This document shows positions 8,826 to 19,537 of a DNA stretch of 64,000 bases, piece after piece. Origin of the DNA: Bryobacteraceae bacterium (lineage in GTDB: Bacteria; Acidobacteriota; Terriglobia; Bryobacterales; Bryobacteraceae); assembly GCA_026129905.1 (NCBI GenBank), contig JAHCHE010000004.1, forward strand, positions 277,666 to 341,665. Direction: 5' to 3'. A program made the position numbers and the translations under genes. Position 1 is the first letter of the stretch. Each line of letters begins with the position of its first letter. The notes beneath the pieces are model-generated. The model did not search any database and had not been told where the DNA came from. It saw only the letters and a program-made list of their open reading frames with translations.

Positions 8826-11800
8826 CTACCGGCTCTTGCTCAGCTTGCGGAAATACTCCGCCACCGCGTCGGCATATCCGGGCGGGACGGGCCGTGAGAG
8901 ACCGCTGCGAACTTGGCCGTCTCCCTTGTCGTCAAGCTGGCGGCGCAGCCGAAGCTCGATCTGCTCCAGGTTCGGCAGAAGCTGCGTCTGAAGCTGGTCG
9001 AGCAGGCGCGGGTTACCCGGAAACCGCTTCGGGTCCAGCCGCTGCATCTGGCGGATCAGTTCCTGGATGTCGGCGGTGATCTCGGGGTTGTCTGTCATCG
9101 ATCGCCGGAGTTGCGACAGGTCGCTCAAGCCTTCGCGGTACGTTTGCTCGATGGCCGGGATATCGGTGGCCGGAGGCCGAACGCCCGTATCGGTGAACTG
9201 GCGCTCCCCGGTGTTCATTGCGGAGAACGACCGCAACGGCCCGCTGCCGCCGCCAAGGGTTTCGCTGCCCATGGCCTCGCCGGCCTGGCCGCCGCCTTGC
9301 TGGCCGGACTGGCCTTGCTGCCCGCCGGGCTGGCCTTGTTGCGCTCCCTGGCCGGGCTGCTGTCCGCCCTGTTGGTCGCCGCGGCCTTGCTGGGCGCCTT
9401 GCTGCTGCCCACGGCCTTGCTGCTCGCCTTGCTGCTGTCCACGGCCTTGCTGCTCACCCTGGCGCAGGCTCTGCGCAAGTTGCTGCATCTGGTTGCGAAG
9501 CTGTTCGACGCGGGCCAGCGCGCTTTCGAGGCTCTCCTGCCCTTTGGGCGACTCGCCGAGCGAGCGCTGCGCGTCCTTCAACTGTTCGCTGAGGCGATTA
9601 AGACCCTCGGTAACCGGCGCCTCGCGCAGCCAAGCATACGGACCTAGACCGCGGCGAATCCACTCGGCGGAGAACTTCATGCGGAGTCCGAGTTCCTTCT
9701 GCTGCATCTCGCCGAGCGCCTCGCGAAGCTTGGAGGAGGCCGCGCGCTGGCTGCCGGCCAGGTCCTTCACCGCATCTTGCATTTCGCGCTCGAGACGCTG
9801 GAGTTCGTCGGACATTTGCTTCTTCTCCTCGGAAAGCCGCGCCATCGCCTTGGGATCAAGCCGCGGCTCGGCGCCTTCCTTACCCTGACCACCCAGGGCG
9901 CGGTGACCGGCGTAGGCCTGGCGCAATTTTTCCGCGAACTGCTGTTGCTGCTGCGCGAGCGCCTCGGCGCGGCGGGAAAGATCGTCAAGCTGCTCGGACG
10001 ATTCCTGGCGCCGGAGCCGGTTCATCATGTCGCTGGCTTCCTGCAGGCGCTCGGCGGCGCGGCGCGCCTCGGCTTCCCCCTGCGGCGAATCGCTGTTGTT
10101 CTGGCTGGTGGCCTTGCGCATGTCCTCGGTGGCCTGACGCAGCCGTTCCAGAGCCTGCCTGAGGTGCGGATCGCCCTGGGAACGTCCGCCCATGCTCGAT
10201 TGCATGCCCCGTTGAGGCGAACCTTGCTGCTGCGAGGACCTGGAAAGCTCCTCCATTCGCCGCTGCAACCGCTCGGCTTCGCGCCGAAGCAGTTCCTGCT
10301 GCCAGCGTTGCTGTGGAGTCTGTTGTTGGGGCCGTTGCTGGGCGAGTTCCTGCTGGCGGCGCGCGAGTTCCTTCAGCTTCTGCAACGCTTCGTCCATCTC
10401 GCGCGAGCGTTGGTCGCCGGAGGGCGCGTTCTGCCCGGTTTCGTACTGGTTCTTTTCGGTGTCCAGTTCGAGATCGAACAGGTTCTCCAGGTCGCGGCCC
10501 ATGCCTCCGCCGCCACCGCCGCCCTGGTTGCCGCGAGCCACCTGGATCTTCCGAAACATCGATTCGGCGCGGAGCAGGTGCTGGAGCGCCTTCTGCTCGG
10601 GCACGATGGCTTCTTTCCACTGAAGCCCCTTGAGCTGGTTGGCGGCGTCGCCCATGGCCTGAGCAGCGGCCTCCATGTCGTTGGAGAAGCCGCTGAACTC
10701 TTCGTTGGTGGTCGAGAGTTCGCGAGCCCTCATGCGCTTGGCCAGCGAGAGGGCCTGGCCTCGTAGGGTGGACTGGACCTCGCTGAGGAACTTGCCCTGC
10801 TCGGCGACCTCGGCGCGATTCCTCGACTGGTCGCGCAGGATGTTCCAGGTAGCGGCAATGATTTCCTTTTGGCGCGCGGAGATCTGGTTCTGGTCTTCCC
10901 CGCCACCGCCTCCACCGCCGGATTGCTGCGATTGCGAGTACTCGCGCTCGAACGGCTGCGCCTCGATAAAGAACATGTCACTGCGGGTGGAGGCCCGGGC
11001 ATCGCGCGCCACGGCGTGAAAGCTGACGATGTCGCCCGGTCTGAGCTTGTGATCCTCGAGGAAGATGACCGCGGAGTTCGAGGTCTGCGTGGCGCCCTTC
11101 TGCTTCAGCAGATCGACTTTTTGCTCGGGACCGCCGTTGACGGAATAGAGCAGGTTGACTTCCTGCAATCCGAAGTCGTCTTCGGCCTGTACCTCAACGG
11201 TGACTTCCTCGACGGGGTTGGCCTTGTAATCGCGGCCAGGCCGTCGAACCTGGAGCGTGGGAGGCGATTCCAGGCGCGCCTCGATGAAGTAGTCGTCGGT
11301 GAGGCGCACCAAGTCGCCTTCGTAGCGCATCGCGACGTGGTAGAGCCCGTCCTTTTCGATGCGCAGGACGCCGGCGGAACGGTTGCCGGGCGCGTCGGTG
11401 AGCGGAATCTCGGTTCCGTCGTCGAGCGCGAGCAGGCCGGATCCGAGCGGCTTGTCGGTCTCGACGGACAACTGCGCTTCGGTTCCCTCGACCGCGCGGA
11501 GATCTCCGCCATTCTCGACCACTTCGGCCGCCAGACGGGTCCAACCGGGAAACTTGTACGTCACGCGTATGCGCTTCACCGAGGGAAGGTCAACGACGGT
11601 GAGCGTGTACGACTTGGTGCGAACGGCGCCGGACTTCACGTAATACTCCACGGATTCCGGCAGGCCAGCGAACAGGAACTCGTAACCGGGTCCGCTCAGT
11701 TGCGGCTTCATGCGGACCTCTTCCCACTTGGACGTCCCGTCGTACCGGGCGAACAGTGACACGGCATCGCTCTGAAAACCCATCAGGCTGGCGCTGACCA

Positions 11801-12413
11801 CCTGGTCCGAGCCGCGGCGGACCTTGCGATCGCCGGGCGTGACGCGGATGTCATAAAAGGGCTCGAGCTTTCCGCGAGGCGCGCCCGCCCAGAGCAGAGA
11901 GGCGCCGTAGCCGAGGAAGCCGGGCCCCGCGGCGGCCAGCCAGATCAGCATGCCGACAGCGGCCACGGCGGCCGAGACGAAGCCGACGATCCAGCCGCGG
12001 GCCACCACCTGGCCGGGCTCGGCGTTTCGCGCCACCTCCATCGCGTCCCCGGCCAGCAGTTCCAGGAACGGCTCCGCGGCCGCGTCGTCCCGCCGTTCGG
12101 CGACCGTGAGCAGACGCTGCTCGAATTCGGGAAAGACCTCTTCGGCGCGGCGGGCCGCGCGGATGCGGTTCAGCCGGAGGATAGGAACAACCAGGCCCAG
12201 CGCGAGAACCGCCGCCAGGGCGAGGTACAGGACGACGCGGGCGCCGGTGACGCTGCCGGTGGAGAACGCGAACCGGTTCGCCACGAGCACCAGGAGCACG
12301 GTGAGCGCCAGCGCCGACAGGCCGAACAGCGCGGCGCCGCGCGTGAGTTCCTTAAGCCGCAGCCTCCTTTCGAGTTGTCCCAAATAGGCGTTGAGCCGGT
12401 CAAGCGCGTTCAT
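8826..12413 (-). CDS. DUF4175 family membrane protein with Gln/Gly-rich tail
   Basis: Start at the ATG at 12413 gives 1195 residues and a four-base ATGA overlap with the upstream VWA gene; a longer frame to 12503 would run into that gene. The N-terminus has two membrane segments (about 25-45 and 55-75) and a third near 125-150. A long beta-rich periplasmic region follows (about 180-500), then coiled coil dominated by Gln, Glu and Arg (about 530-930). A low-complexity Gln/Gly tract (about 985-1060) precedes the C-terminal helices. DUF4175 proteins sit in MoxR/BatA operons of several phyla. A structural or scaffolding role at the inner membrane is likely, but no reaction can be assigned. It is the last gene of the operon. 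Confidence 0.83.
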   Translation of the reverse strand: MNALDRLNAYLGQLERRLRLKELTRGAALFGLSALALTVLLVLVANRFAFSTGSVTGARVVLYLALAAVLALGLVVPILRLNRIRAARRAEEVFPEFEQRLLTVAERRDDAAAEPFLELLAGDAMEVARNAEPGQVVARGWIVGFVSAAVAAVGMLIWLAAAGPGFLGYGASLLWAGAPRGKLEPFYDIRVTPGDRKVRRGSDQVVSASLMGFQSDAVSLFARYDGTSKWEEVRMKPQLSGPGYEFLFAGLPESVEYYVKSGAVRTKSYTLTVVDLPSVKRIRVTYKFPGWTRLAAEVVENGGDLRAVEGTEAQLSVETDKPLGSGLLALDDGTEIPLTDAPGNRSAGVLRIEKDGLYHVAMRYEGDLVRLTDDYFIEARLESPPTLQVRRPGRDYKANPVEEVTVEVQAEDDFGLQEVNLLYSVNGGPEQKVDLLKQKGATQTSNSAVIFLEDHKLRPGDIVSFHAVARDARASTRSDMFFIEAQPFEREYSQSQQSGGGGGGGEDQNQISARQKEIIAATWNILRDQSRNRAEVAEQGKFLSEVQSTLRGQALSLAKRMRARELSTTNEEFSGFSNDMEAAAQAMGDAANQLKGLQWKEAIVPEQKALQHLLRAESMFRKIQVARGNQGGGGGGGMGRDLENLFDLELDTEKNQYETGQNAPSGDQRSREMDEALQKLKELARRQQELAQQRPQQQTPQQRWQQELLRREAERLQRRMEELSRSSQQQGSPQRGMQSSMGGRSQGDPHLRQALERLRQATEDMRKATSQNNSDSPQGEAEARRAAERLQEASDMMNRLRRQESSEQLDDLSRRAEALAQQQQQFAEKLRQAYAGHRALGGQGKEGAEPRLDPKAMARLSEEKKQMSDELQRLEREMQDAVKDLAGSQRAASSKLREALGEMQQKELGLRMKFSAEWIRRGLGPYAWLREAPVTEGLNRLSEQLKDAQRSLGESPKGQESLESALARVEQLRNQMQQLAQSLRQGEQQGRGQQQGEQQGRGQQQGAQQGRGDQQGGQQPGQGAQQGQPGGQQGQSGQQGGGQAGEAMGSETLGGGSGPLRSFSAMNTGERQFTDTGVRPPATDIPAIEQTYREGLSDLSQLRRSMTDNPEITADIQELIRQMQRLDPKRFPGNPRLLDQLQTQLLPNLEQIELRLRRQLDDKGDGQVRSGLSRPVPPGYADAVAEYFRKLSKSR
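9369..9458 (-). repeat. 30-bp tandem repeat coding a GEQQGRGQQQ-like decapeptide
   Basis: Two nearly identical 30-base units occupy 9399-9428 and 9429-9458, with a degenerate third copy below them. On the coding strand each unit encodes about ten residues of the type GEQQGRGQQQ. They lie inside the DUF4175 gene and make its Gln/Gly tract. The in-frame period points to repeat expansion under a coding constraint. Confidence 0.7.
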
Positions 12414-14416
12414 ACCGCCCCCCTCTCGATGCTCAAGTATCGGCCAGCCAGCGAGGATTCGACGACGGCCGCCGTCAGCGCCAGCAACAACACGTACCAC
12501 CACAGACTCCAGGGTGTGCGATTGGCCTGGGCCACGCCCGCCTCCGCCGTCGAGCCTTGTCCTAAATTCTGCCAGAGCGCGAGGGTCTCCTGGGGCACGA
12601 GGCCAAGGTCGGCTTCGCGCCGGTCGGCGTTGACGGCGATCATTTCGGTTCCCTGGTTGGCGCGGCGCAGTTCGTAGTAGCCTTCGACGATTGCCTGATA
12701 ATTTTGCGCCCTGACTGCCTCTTCGAGAGACAGCGCGCGGCTGCGGTCCGGGCCGATCACTTCCACCGCCTGCCGGTCGTCCGGCCCCTTGCGAAGCTCG
12801 ATGAAAGAACCGACAGTGAGATTCGAAGTGCGTTGTTCCACCCCGCCGAGGTAGTAAACCGTTTGCTCCACGAACGGAATGAACGACGGGTGCAGCGGAA
12901 AATCATTGGAAATATTGTCGAATGTCGAGCCGAAATAGATCGCTTTTCCCTGGCCGATCGCGCGCTCCATCAGCAGCGGCGCGTCGTCGGTCAGCCGGGC
13001 GATCACTCTGGCGTCGCCCGCCTCGGCGCGCACCACCCGATAGAACTTGACGGCTTCGAAGCCGGTGGCGCGGCGGAGGCTCGGATGGGCGGCGTCCGCG
13101 GCGACGCCGTTCTGGAAACGCTGATCCGTCCGGGCGGAGTATCTCGATTCGAGGACCTGCCGCCCGAATATCGGAATTCGCGGCTGCGCGGCGGCGGCGC
13201 TGCCGGCGGCGATCAGGACCGCTCCGCCTTTCTTAACGTGCCCGGCCAGTTTCTGCTCGAACGACTGCGGGAGCGCGCCCACATTCGACAGGACCACGAC
13301 GGGGAATCGCGCCGGATCGATGCCGGCCGTCTTCTCGACGTCAACCGCCTCAACCCGGAAGGCGGCGTTAGCCGAGGACTCCAGCGCGGAACGGAAGTAG
13401 AGAAGATCGCGCGCGTCCCGGGACTGGTGGACGAACAGCAACTGGCGCGGATCGGCGCGCTCGACGGCGAAGAAGAACCGGTCGTCTTCCTTGATGCCAG
13501 CATTCGTATCGATCCGTACTTCGCAACGCGAGAAGCCGTAGGGCGCTTCGAGTTTATGGAATTCCGCCGTTGCGCGCCCGTTGGCTGGCACGTCCACCAC
13601 GGTGGTTTCCAGCGTCTTGCCGTTGGCGACCAGCGAAACGGTGAGGCGCGTTGCCGGGGTGTTGTAGCCGCCGATGGTGGCCTGCACTCTCGCCTTGGCC
13701 GGATCGAAGAGGCTGCTCGGCGCAATCACGCTCTCCACCGTGAAGTTGGCGGCCGCCTCGTCCGCGGCGGGGTGGAGCACGAAGCGGACGCGGGATGGAA
13801 CCTGGAGGTCGGCGAAACCGGGCGGCATGGAAGTGCGCTGCATGTCGCTGAACAGGTGGACTTCCAGGGGCGCCCGCGACGATTCGGATACCGAACGCAG
13901 CGCGCGCGACAGTTCGCCGTAGGAACTGCGGGAATCGCCGGCTCGAATCGTCCGCAGCGCGGCGATCAACTCGCTGCGCTGGCTTGTCGGCTGGGTTAGG
14001 AAACTCAATTGCGCGCCGAGCGTCGCCACCTGGGCCTCATCGCCGGAGCGGAGGCCGCCGAGCGCATCGATCGCGGCCTGCCGGGCCCGTTCGATGCGAT
14101 TTCCTTCGCGCATGCTGAAGGAGTCGTCAACCACGAGCAGCATTAGCTTCCGGCCCTGACCGCCCGCCGCCACCTCCCGCATCACATAAGGGGCGGCGAA
14201 GGCGAGCGCCAGCAGCGCCAGCAACGCAATCCGCGCCGACATCAAGGCCAGATAGCGCAGCCGGCGGTGCTTGATCGAACTTTGCGTCGATCGCTCGAAA
14301 AACATCAGCGAAGAGAAGCGGCGCGGCGTGGCTTTGTGTTGCCGCAGGAGATGAAGGTAGACGGGAATCGCGGCGGCGGCCAGCCCGGCGAGAAACCAAG
14401 GTGAAAGAAATCCCAT
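12410..14416 (-). CDS. BatA-like VWA membrane protein
   Basis: The 668-residue protein begins with the BatA (aerotolerance regulator N-terminal) motif: membrane helix about 5-22, LLRQHKATPRRFSSLMFF, then a second helix about 56-76. A VWA domain follows, with MIDAS VVDDSFSM (D97, S99, S101). The middle part is beta-rich and exported. A C-terminal membrane helix (about 640-660) is followed by a short tail. The VWA domain therefore faces the periplasm. In MoxR/DUF58/BatA operons such proteins are thought to present clients, but no client is defined. It starts one base from the DUF58 gene stop, showing tight coupling. Confidence 0.87.
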   Translation of the reverse strand: MGFLSPWFLAGLAAAAIPVYLHLLRQHKATPRRFSSLMFFERSTQSSIKHRRLRYLALMSARIALLALLALAFAAPYVMREVAAGGQGRKLMLLVVDDSFSMREGNRIERARQAAIDALGGLRSGDEAQVATLGAQLSFLTQPTSQRSELIAALRTIRAGDSRSSYGELSRALRSVSESSRAPLEVHLFSDMQRTSMPPGFADLQVPSRVRFVLHPAADEAAANFTVESVIAPSSLFDPAKARVQATIGGYNTPATRLTVSLVANGKTLETTVVDVPANGRATAEFHKLEAPYGFSRCEVRIDTNAGIKEDDRFFFAVERADPRQLLFVHQSRDARDLLYFRSALESSANAAFRVEAVDVEKTAGIDPARFPVVVLSNVGALPQSFEQKLAGHVKKGGAVLIAAGSAAAAQPRIPIFGRQVLESRYSARTDQRFQNGVAADAAHPSLRRATGFEAVKFYRVVRAEAGDARVIARLTDDAPLLMERAIGQGKAIYFGSTFDNISNDFPLHPSFIPFVEQTVYYLGGVEQRTSNLTVGSFIELRKGPDDRQAVEVIGPDRSRALSLEEAVRAQNYQAIVEGYYELRRANQGTEMIAVNADRREADLGLVPQETLALWQNLGQGSTAEAGVAQANRTPWSLWWYVLLLALTAAVVESSLAGRYLSIERGAV

Positions 14417-15304
14417 CTACAACCTCCCCTGTCGGATGGTCAGGTATTCCCGGAGCGCCTCGTCGAGCGGACGGTTGGTCGGCAGGAGGAAGTAGTCGGC
14501 CCCCGCCGCCTGGGCTTGCTTCCGCATTTCCTGTACGTGCCGGTCCATCCTGCTCTTGTACTCGGTGCGCGCATATTCCGGAGACACCTCGATGCTGTCG
14601 TCCGTTTCCATGTCCACGAGAATGACCGGCTCGCCCAGAGCGGGAGCGATCTCTTCCGGATCGAGGATGTGGAAGAGGATCAGTTCGTTTCCGCGAAAAC
14701 GGAGCGGCAAAACCGTTTTGATTACGCTCTCGGGAGGTTCGTATAAATCGGAGATTACCACCACGATCCCGCGATTATGCAGGAACTGTTGAAAATGAAA
14801 GAAAGGTTTTGAGAAATTTGTCCTCGCGCGAGGCTCGGCCGAATTGAGCGCGTGGAGGAGACGCGAAAGCTGTCCCTGGCGCCCGGAGGGCCGGATGTAC
14901 TCCCGAATCTCGTCGTCGAAGACGATGAGGCCGGCGGCGTCGCGCTGCTGGCCGGCCAGATGACAGAGGGAGGCGGCCAGAAAGCGCGCGTAATCCATTT
15001 TCGTAATCGAATGCGAGGTGTAGCCCATTGACGCGCTGGCGTCGAGCAGCAGCGTCAGCATGGTGTTGGTTTCGCCCCGGTAGCGCTTCAGGTACGCCCG
15101 TTCAGTGCGGGCGAACACGTTCCAGTCCACGTGCCGGAGGTCGTCGCCCGGCGTGTAGGCCCGGTATTCGGCAAACTCCTGGCTGAAGCCGAAGTCCGGC
15201 GAGCGGTGCAGGCCGGCGATGAAGCCGTCCACCACCGTCTTCGCCACCAGGTCGAGACCCGAGATGCTGGCGAGAACGGCGGGATCCAGGAAGCGCTGGA
15301 GCAT
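14417..15304 (-). CDS. DUF58 domain protein
   Basis: The 295-residue soluble protein has the DUF58 signature RAYTPGDDLRHVDW (48-61) followed by a VWA-like metal site LLDASASM (D88, S90, S92). Length and motif order match the family. DUF58 proteins are the standard partner of MoxR ATPases, and the MoxR gene is 13 bases upstream, so the two probably form an ATPase/adaptor pair. The protein has no membrane segment, unlike longer DUF58 proteins, and should be cytoplasmic. Confidence 0.92.
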   Translation of the reverse strand: MLQRFLDPAVLASISGLDLVAKTVVDGFIAGLHRSPDFGFSQEFAEYRAYTPGDDLRHVDWNVFARTERAYLKRYRGETNTMLTLLLDASASMGYTSHSITKMDYARFLAASLCHLAGQQRDAAGLIVFDDEIREYIRPSGRQGQLSRLLHALNSAEPRARTNFSKPFFHFQQFLHNRGIVVVISDLYEPPESVIKTVLPLRFRGNELILFHILDPEEIAPALGEPVILVDMETDDSIEVSPEYARTEYKSRMDRHVQEMRKQAQAAGADYFLLPTNRPLDEALREYLTIRQGRL

Positions 15305-15317
15305 GGTGGAAAATCAC

Positions 15318-16352
<1,035 letters not shown>

Positions 16353-16354
16353 TC

Positions 16355-18601
16355 TTAGTTCTCTTTCTTTTCGGAACTGAGTTCTAACAGCATCTTCTGG
16401 GCCGGCCGGTAGCCGGGCGCGGCCTCGAGGGCAAGCACGACGTGATTCATGGCCTCCTTGTCGCGGTTGGCGGCGCGGTACGCCTTGGCCAGGTTGAACT
16501 CCGAAGCGGCGCGATCGTGCGGGTTCATGGCGATCACCGCTTTGAACTCGCGGATCGCCAAGTGCATGTTGCGCTCGGAAAGGGCGAGATCGCCCAGCCA
16601 GCGGTGCAACTCCTCGTCATTTACGGGGTAGACGTAGTTCAAGCGCTCAAGGGTTGCGATGGCATCCTTGCGCTTGCCTTTTTCTTCCTGAAGCCGCGCC
16701 AGTTTTTTCAGAGTGTCGGGCTTGCGGCCGCCGGCCCGCGCGTAGCGCTCGAGTTCGGCCATGGCGGCGTCCTTGTTACCGTTGGCCAGATGGGCATCGG
16801 CCAGGAGTTCGTAGGGGTTGCCGTCCTCTACGTATTCCGGATAGAGATCGCGCAGCGCCGGCGCCTGATCGAGCACCTGGTCGTGCCGGGAATCGTACGC
16901 CGCTTCCGTAAGGGTTTTCATCCCCTTCTTCCACTCGTCGAAGCCGTCGACGGTCGTTCGGGTCCGCTCGCGAAGCCATGCGAGGAAGTCCTTGTCGAAG
17001 GCTTCCGGTTTCATTTCGAGCTGCTCTTCAATGACGTTCGACGTCGTCTTCCGCTCGCCGAAAGCGCGCATCATCGCCAGCAGCTTGTCATAGCCCCAGC
17101 GCTCATTGATGTAGTCGCAGATTCGCCCCGCCTGGAAGTACGATACGATGACCTGCCCCGGATAGGAAGGCCGAATGAAGCCGCGGTCCAGGCCCGCCAC
17201 CGGAAGGAGTTTCTCCTCCTTGATCGCCGTGATGATCTGGGGGTCCATCCGGTCGCCCCATTCGGGCGATGCCGCGGTCTCTTCGTGCACGGCCATTCCT
17301 TCGGTAAACCAGCGGGGAACCCGGTGCTTTGTGGCGGTGAGCACAAAGACGTGACTCAACTCGTGCCACAGCGTGCTGGCCCAGTGGAACGTGCCGGGCC
17401 GCCGGCCGGACGGGCTGTCCATGGCGACCACGTCGCCGAACGTAACGCCGAGCGCGCCGAGCCCCGGCATGCCGAGCGTCCTTACAGCGAAATCCTCGTG
17501 GTTCGGATACACCTCGAGTTGAACGGCGCGCGGCAGCGTCAGCTTGTACTTCTTTTCGAACGTGGCGATGGCCCGCTTCAATTCGGATTCGAAATAGGGC
17601 CGCAGCAACTCGGCCTCCTTGCTGGCAAGGCGTACGATGGTCTTGTCGGTCCGGAAGGTCTGGTAATTCTTATAGCTGTCCAGCAGCCTGAGCGTGTTCA
17701 CGGTAGCGTCACTGGCGTAGTTATTGTCGTAGCACGCCTCCAGGTGGCGCCGGGCTTCTTCTTCCCGTCCCAACCGCATCAGATTGAGGCCCAGTTCGGA
17801 GCGCGCTTTCCACAGCCGGGGATTCAGCGCCAGCGCCTGCTCGTACAGCTTGATGCCTTCCTCGTAGCGGCGGTTTAAGACAAAGAAGTGCGCGGCCGTC
17901 GCGTAGGCCTCGCCACGGACGGGGTTGATCTTGCGGATGCGTTCAAACCAGGGCGAGGCGTCCCGGTCGTTGAGCAGTTCGATGGTGGCGTGAATCGCCA
18001 TCGCGTCCATCGCCTCGTCCGACATGGCGAGCGCCTTGTCGGCCTCCTCGACGGCACGGCCCTCGTCAACATCCTCGAGCGCGAGAAAGGAGAGAAGCTC
18101 CTGCGCCTCCACAAGGTTCGAGTCGGCCTTCAGCGCGGCCTCGGCAAGCTGGACGGCCTTGGCTTCAAACGATCTCGAGGCGACCCGCGCCAGGCCGAGA
18201 AGCGCCTGGGCATTGTCCTTGTCGATCTCCAATGCCTCGCCGAACAACCCGGCGGCATCGACCGGTTGCGCGTTCGCCAGGTAGAGCATCCCCCAGCGCA
18301 CCCGGAAGTGAGCGTTCTTGGGCTTCGCTTCCACAGCCAGGCGGAACTGATCGTTGGCCTCGCTGTATTGCTCCAGGCCCCAGCGGCCTTCGGCGCGGAA
18401 ATACGGATCGGAACTCGCGAGCAACCGGCTGTAGCACTGCGCGGCTTCGTCGAGGCGTCCGTAGCGCCGGTGCTTCTGACAGTCATCGGGAGTTTGCCCC
18501 GAAGCGTGGGCGGCCGCAATCGCCATGCATCCCATCGCCACGAAGGCAGCGCGAAGCTTCGCCCTCGGTGAAACCGGCTCAGATTGCGGCCAGAAGCGCA
18601 C
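16355..18601 (-). CDS. Secreted TPR protein with peptidase-MA-like zinc protease domain
   Basis: The 748-residue protein starts with GTG directly after the previous stop codon. A signal peptide is visible (LRAAFVAMGCMAIAAAHASG). TPR-like helical repeats fill about 40-300 and 580-735. Between them lies a gluzincin-type domain with WHELSHVF (H413, E414, H417) and WFTEGMAVHEE, whose Glu should be the third zinc ligand. It therefore looks like an active periplasmic metalloprotease with protein-binding repeats on both sides. Placement inside the MoxR operon suggests a role in maturation or quality control of an envelope complex. The substrate is unknown. Confidence 0.86.
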   Translation of the reverse strand: MRFWPQSEPVSPRAKLRAAFVAMGCMAIAAAHASGQTPDDCQKHRRYGRLDEAAQCYSRLLASSDPYFRAEGRWGLEQYSEANDQFRLAVEAKPKNAHFRVRWGMLYLANAQPVDAAGLFGEALEIDKDNAQALLGLARVASRSFEAKAVQLAEAALKADSNLVEAQELLSFLALEDVDEGRAVEEADKALAMSDEAMDAMAIHATIELLNDRDASPWFERIRKINPVRGEAYATAAHFFVLNRRYEEGIKLYEQALALNPRLWKARSELGLNLMRLGREEEARRHLEACYDNNYASDATVNTLRLLDSYKNYQTFRTDKTIVRLASKEAELLRPYFESELKRAIATFEKKYKLTLPRAVQLEVYPNHEDFAVRTLGMPGLGALGVTFGDVVAMDSPSGRRPGTFHWASTLWHELSHVFVLTATKHRVPRWFTEGMAVHEETAASPEWGDRMDPQIITAIKEEKLLPVAGLDRGFIRPSYPGQVIVSYFQAGRICDYINERWGYDKLLAMMRAFGERKTTSNVIEEQLEMKPEAFDKDFLAWLRERTRTTVDGFDEWKKGMKTLTEAAYDSRHDQVLDQAPALRDLYPEYVEDGNPYELLADAHLANGNKDAAMAELERYARAGGRKPDTLKKLARLQEEKGKRKDAIATLERLNYVYPVNDEELHRWLGDLALSERNMHLAIREFKAVIAMNPHDRAASEFNLAKAYRAANRDKEAMNHVVLALEAAPGYRPAQKMLLELSSEKKEN

Positions 18602-19537
18602 CTAGTTCTCCAGCGCCTCCTGCGTCTTCGCCAGTTCCAGCAGCAGCGCGGTCAACCGTGTGCGGTACTCGTCCAGCGGCATGGCGGCTTTCTCGTACTT
18701 GAGCTTGTCAATCTCCTGCTCGAGTTGCTCCTTCTTCGCCAGCAGTTCCTGCTTGGCCGGGTCCTGCGAAGCGATCTGCGTCGCGCCGATCCGCAACAGC
18801 GTGAACTGGCCCGCCACCAAACCGTGACCATTGGCGGGCGACGGTTCGCGGACGCCGTCCCCCTGGCCCGTGTCCTCGAGAATCGGATGCTCGGTGGCCA
18901 GCCGCTTCTGCGTCGCGTAGAACTCGGTCGTCTTCCGATCGGCGTAGGTGAACGCTTCCAGCGCCGTGATCACCTCGTTTTTATCCGTGTCGGCGGCGGC
19001 GTCTTGCAGGGCCGCCACCCAGTAGCGGGCGAAGACGACGGCGTTGCGTTCGGCGCCGCTCTTGGTGGCGGTTATCACCGCACGTCTTTCCTTTTGCAGG
19101 GACGGAATCGAGCCACCGCTGGCGCTAGTCATGTTGGCGACGAGCTGGCGCGAGGCGGGAATGCGATCCAGCCAGGCGGCCAGTTCCGTGGCGGTCACGT
19201 CGGGTCCCGGGAGGTTTATTTTGTACTCGACGCCGTCGAACGTGCCGTGGCCGATCATCATCAGGACAAACGCATCGCCGGGAGCGCTCGTAGCGGCCAC
19301 CTCGGCCAGGGTCTGTTTGACGCGCTCGCGCGTCGCGTCCGCTCCGCTCAAGGTGTAGACGCGGGCCTCGTTGCCGCCTTCCTTCACGACGTGATCGATT
19401 TCCTTGGCCCAAGCCGTGAACCTCTGCTCGTAGTCGGGCTCGCCGCCGAGTCCGGCAATGGTGACGTAGTATGTCGCGCCCGGCAGCGCCGACGCGGCCG
19501 CAAGCAGTATCGGCAGAAATCTCACACCACACCCCAT
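18602..19537 (-). CDS. Secreted caspase-like (C13/C14-type) protein, Ser at Cys site
   Basis: The 311-residue product has a signal peptide (VRFLPILLAAASALPG) and a clan CD fold. The His strand is MMIGHGTFDG (H97), and the position matching the catalytic Cys block reads NMTSASGG. Active relatives have Cys two residues before SGG; here that residue is Ser138. A TKSGAERN strand and ADTDKNEVITALEAF support the caspase-like assignment. The last 60 residues form a coiled coil. The protein is probably a non-cysteine or inactive (binding) caspase homologue. Start: ATG 19537 overlaps the upstream gene by 16 bases; GTG 19525, with a GTGA overlap, is an equally good alternative. It lies between the VWA and TPR/peptidase genes of the operon. 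Confidence 0.75.
   Translation of the reverse strand: MGCGVRFLPILLAAASALPGATYYVTIAGLGGEPDYEQRFTAWAKEIDHVVKEGGNEARVYTLSGADATRERVKQTLAEVAATSAPGDAFVLMMIGHGTFDGVEYKINLPGPDVTATELAAWLDRIPASRQLVANMTSASGGSIPSLQKERRAVITATKSGAERNAVVFARYWVAALQDAAADTDKNEVITALEAFTYADRKTTEFYATQKRLATEHPILEDTGQGDGVREPSPANGHGLVAGQFTLLRIGATQIASQDPAKQELLAKKEQLEQEIDKLKYEKAAMPLDEYRTRLTALLLELAKTQEALEN

Noticed and set aside
9282..9464. CRISPR-like array suggested by repeated motifs
   Set aside because: The repeats are tandem, have no unique spacers and follow codon phase inside a Gln/Gly-rich protein.
12704..13999. A 431-codon plus-strand frame opposite the BatA-like VWA gene
   Set aside because: Arg/Gly/Ala-rich antisense sequence with no recognisable fold; the VWA protein on the other strand is well supported.
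16442..17878. A 478-codon plus-strand frame opposite the TPR/peptidase gene
   Set aside because: Antisense shadow: the minus strand has a signal peptide, TPRs and HExxH, and the plus frame shows no family motif.
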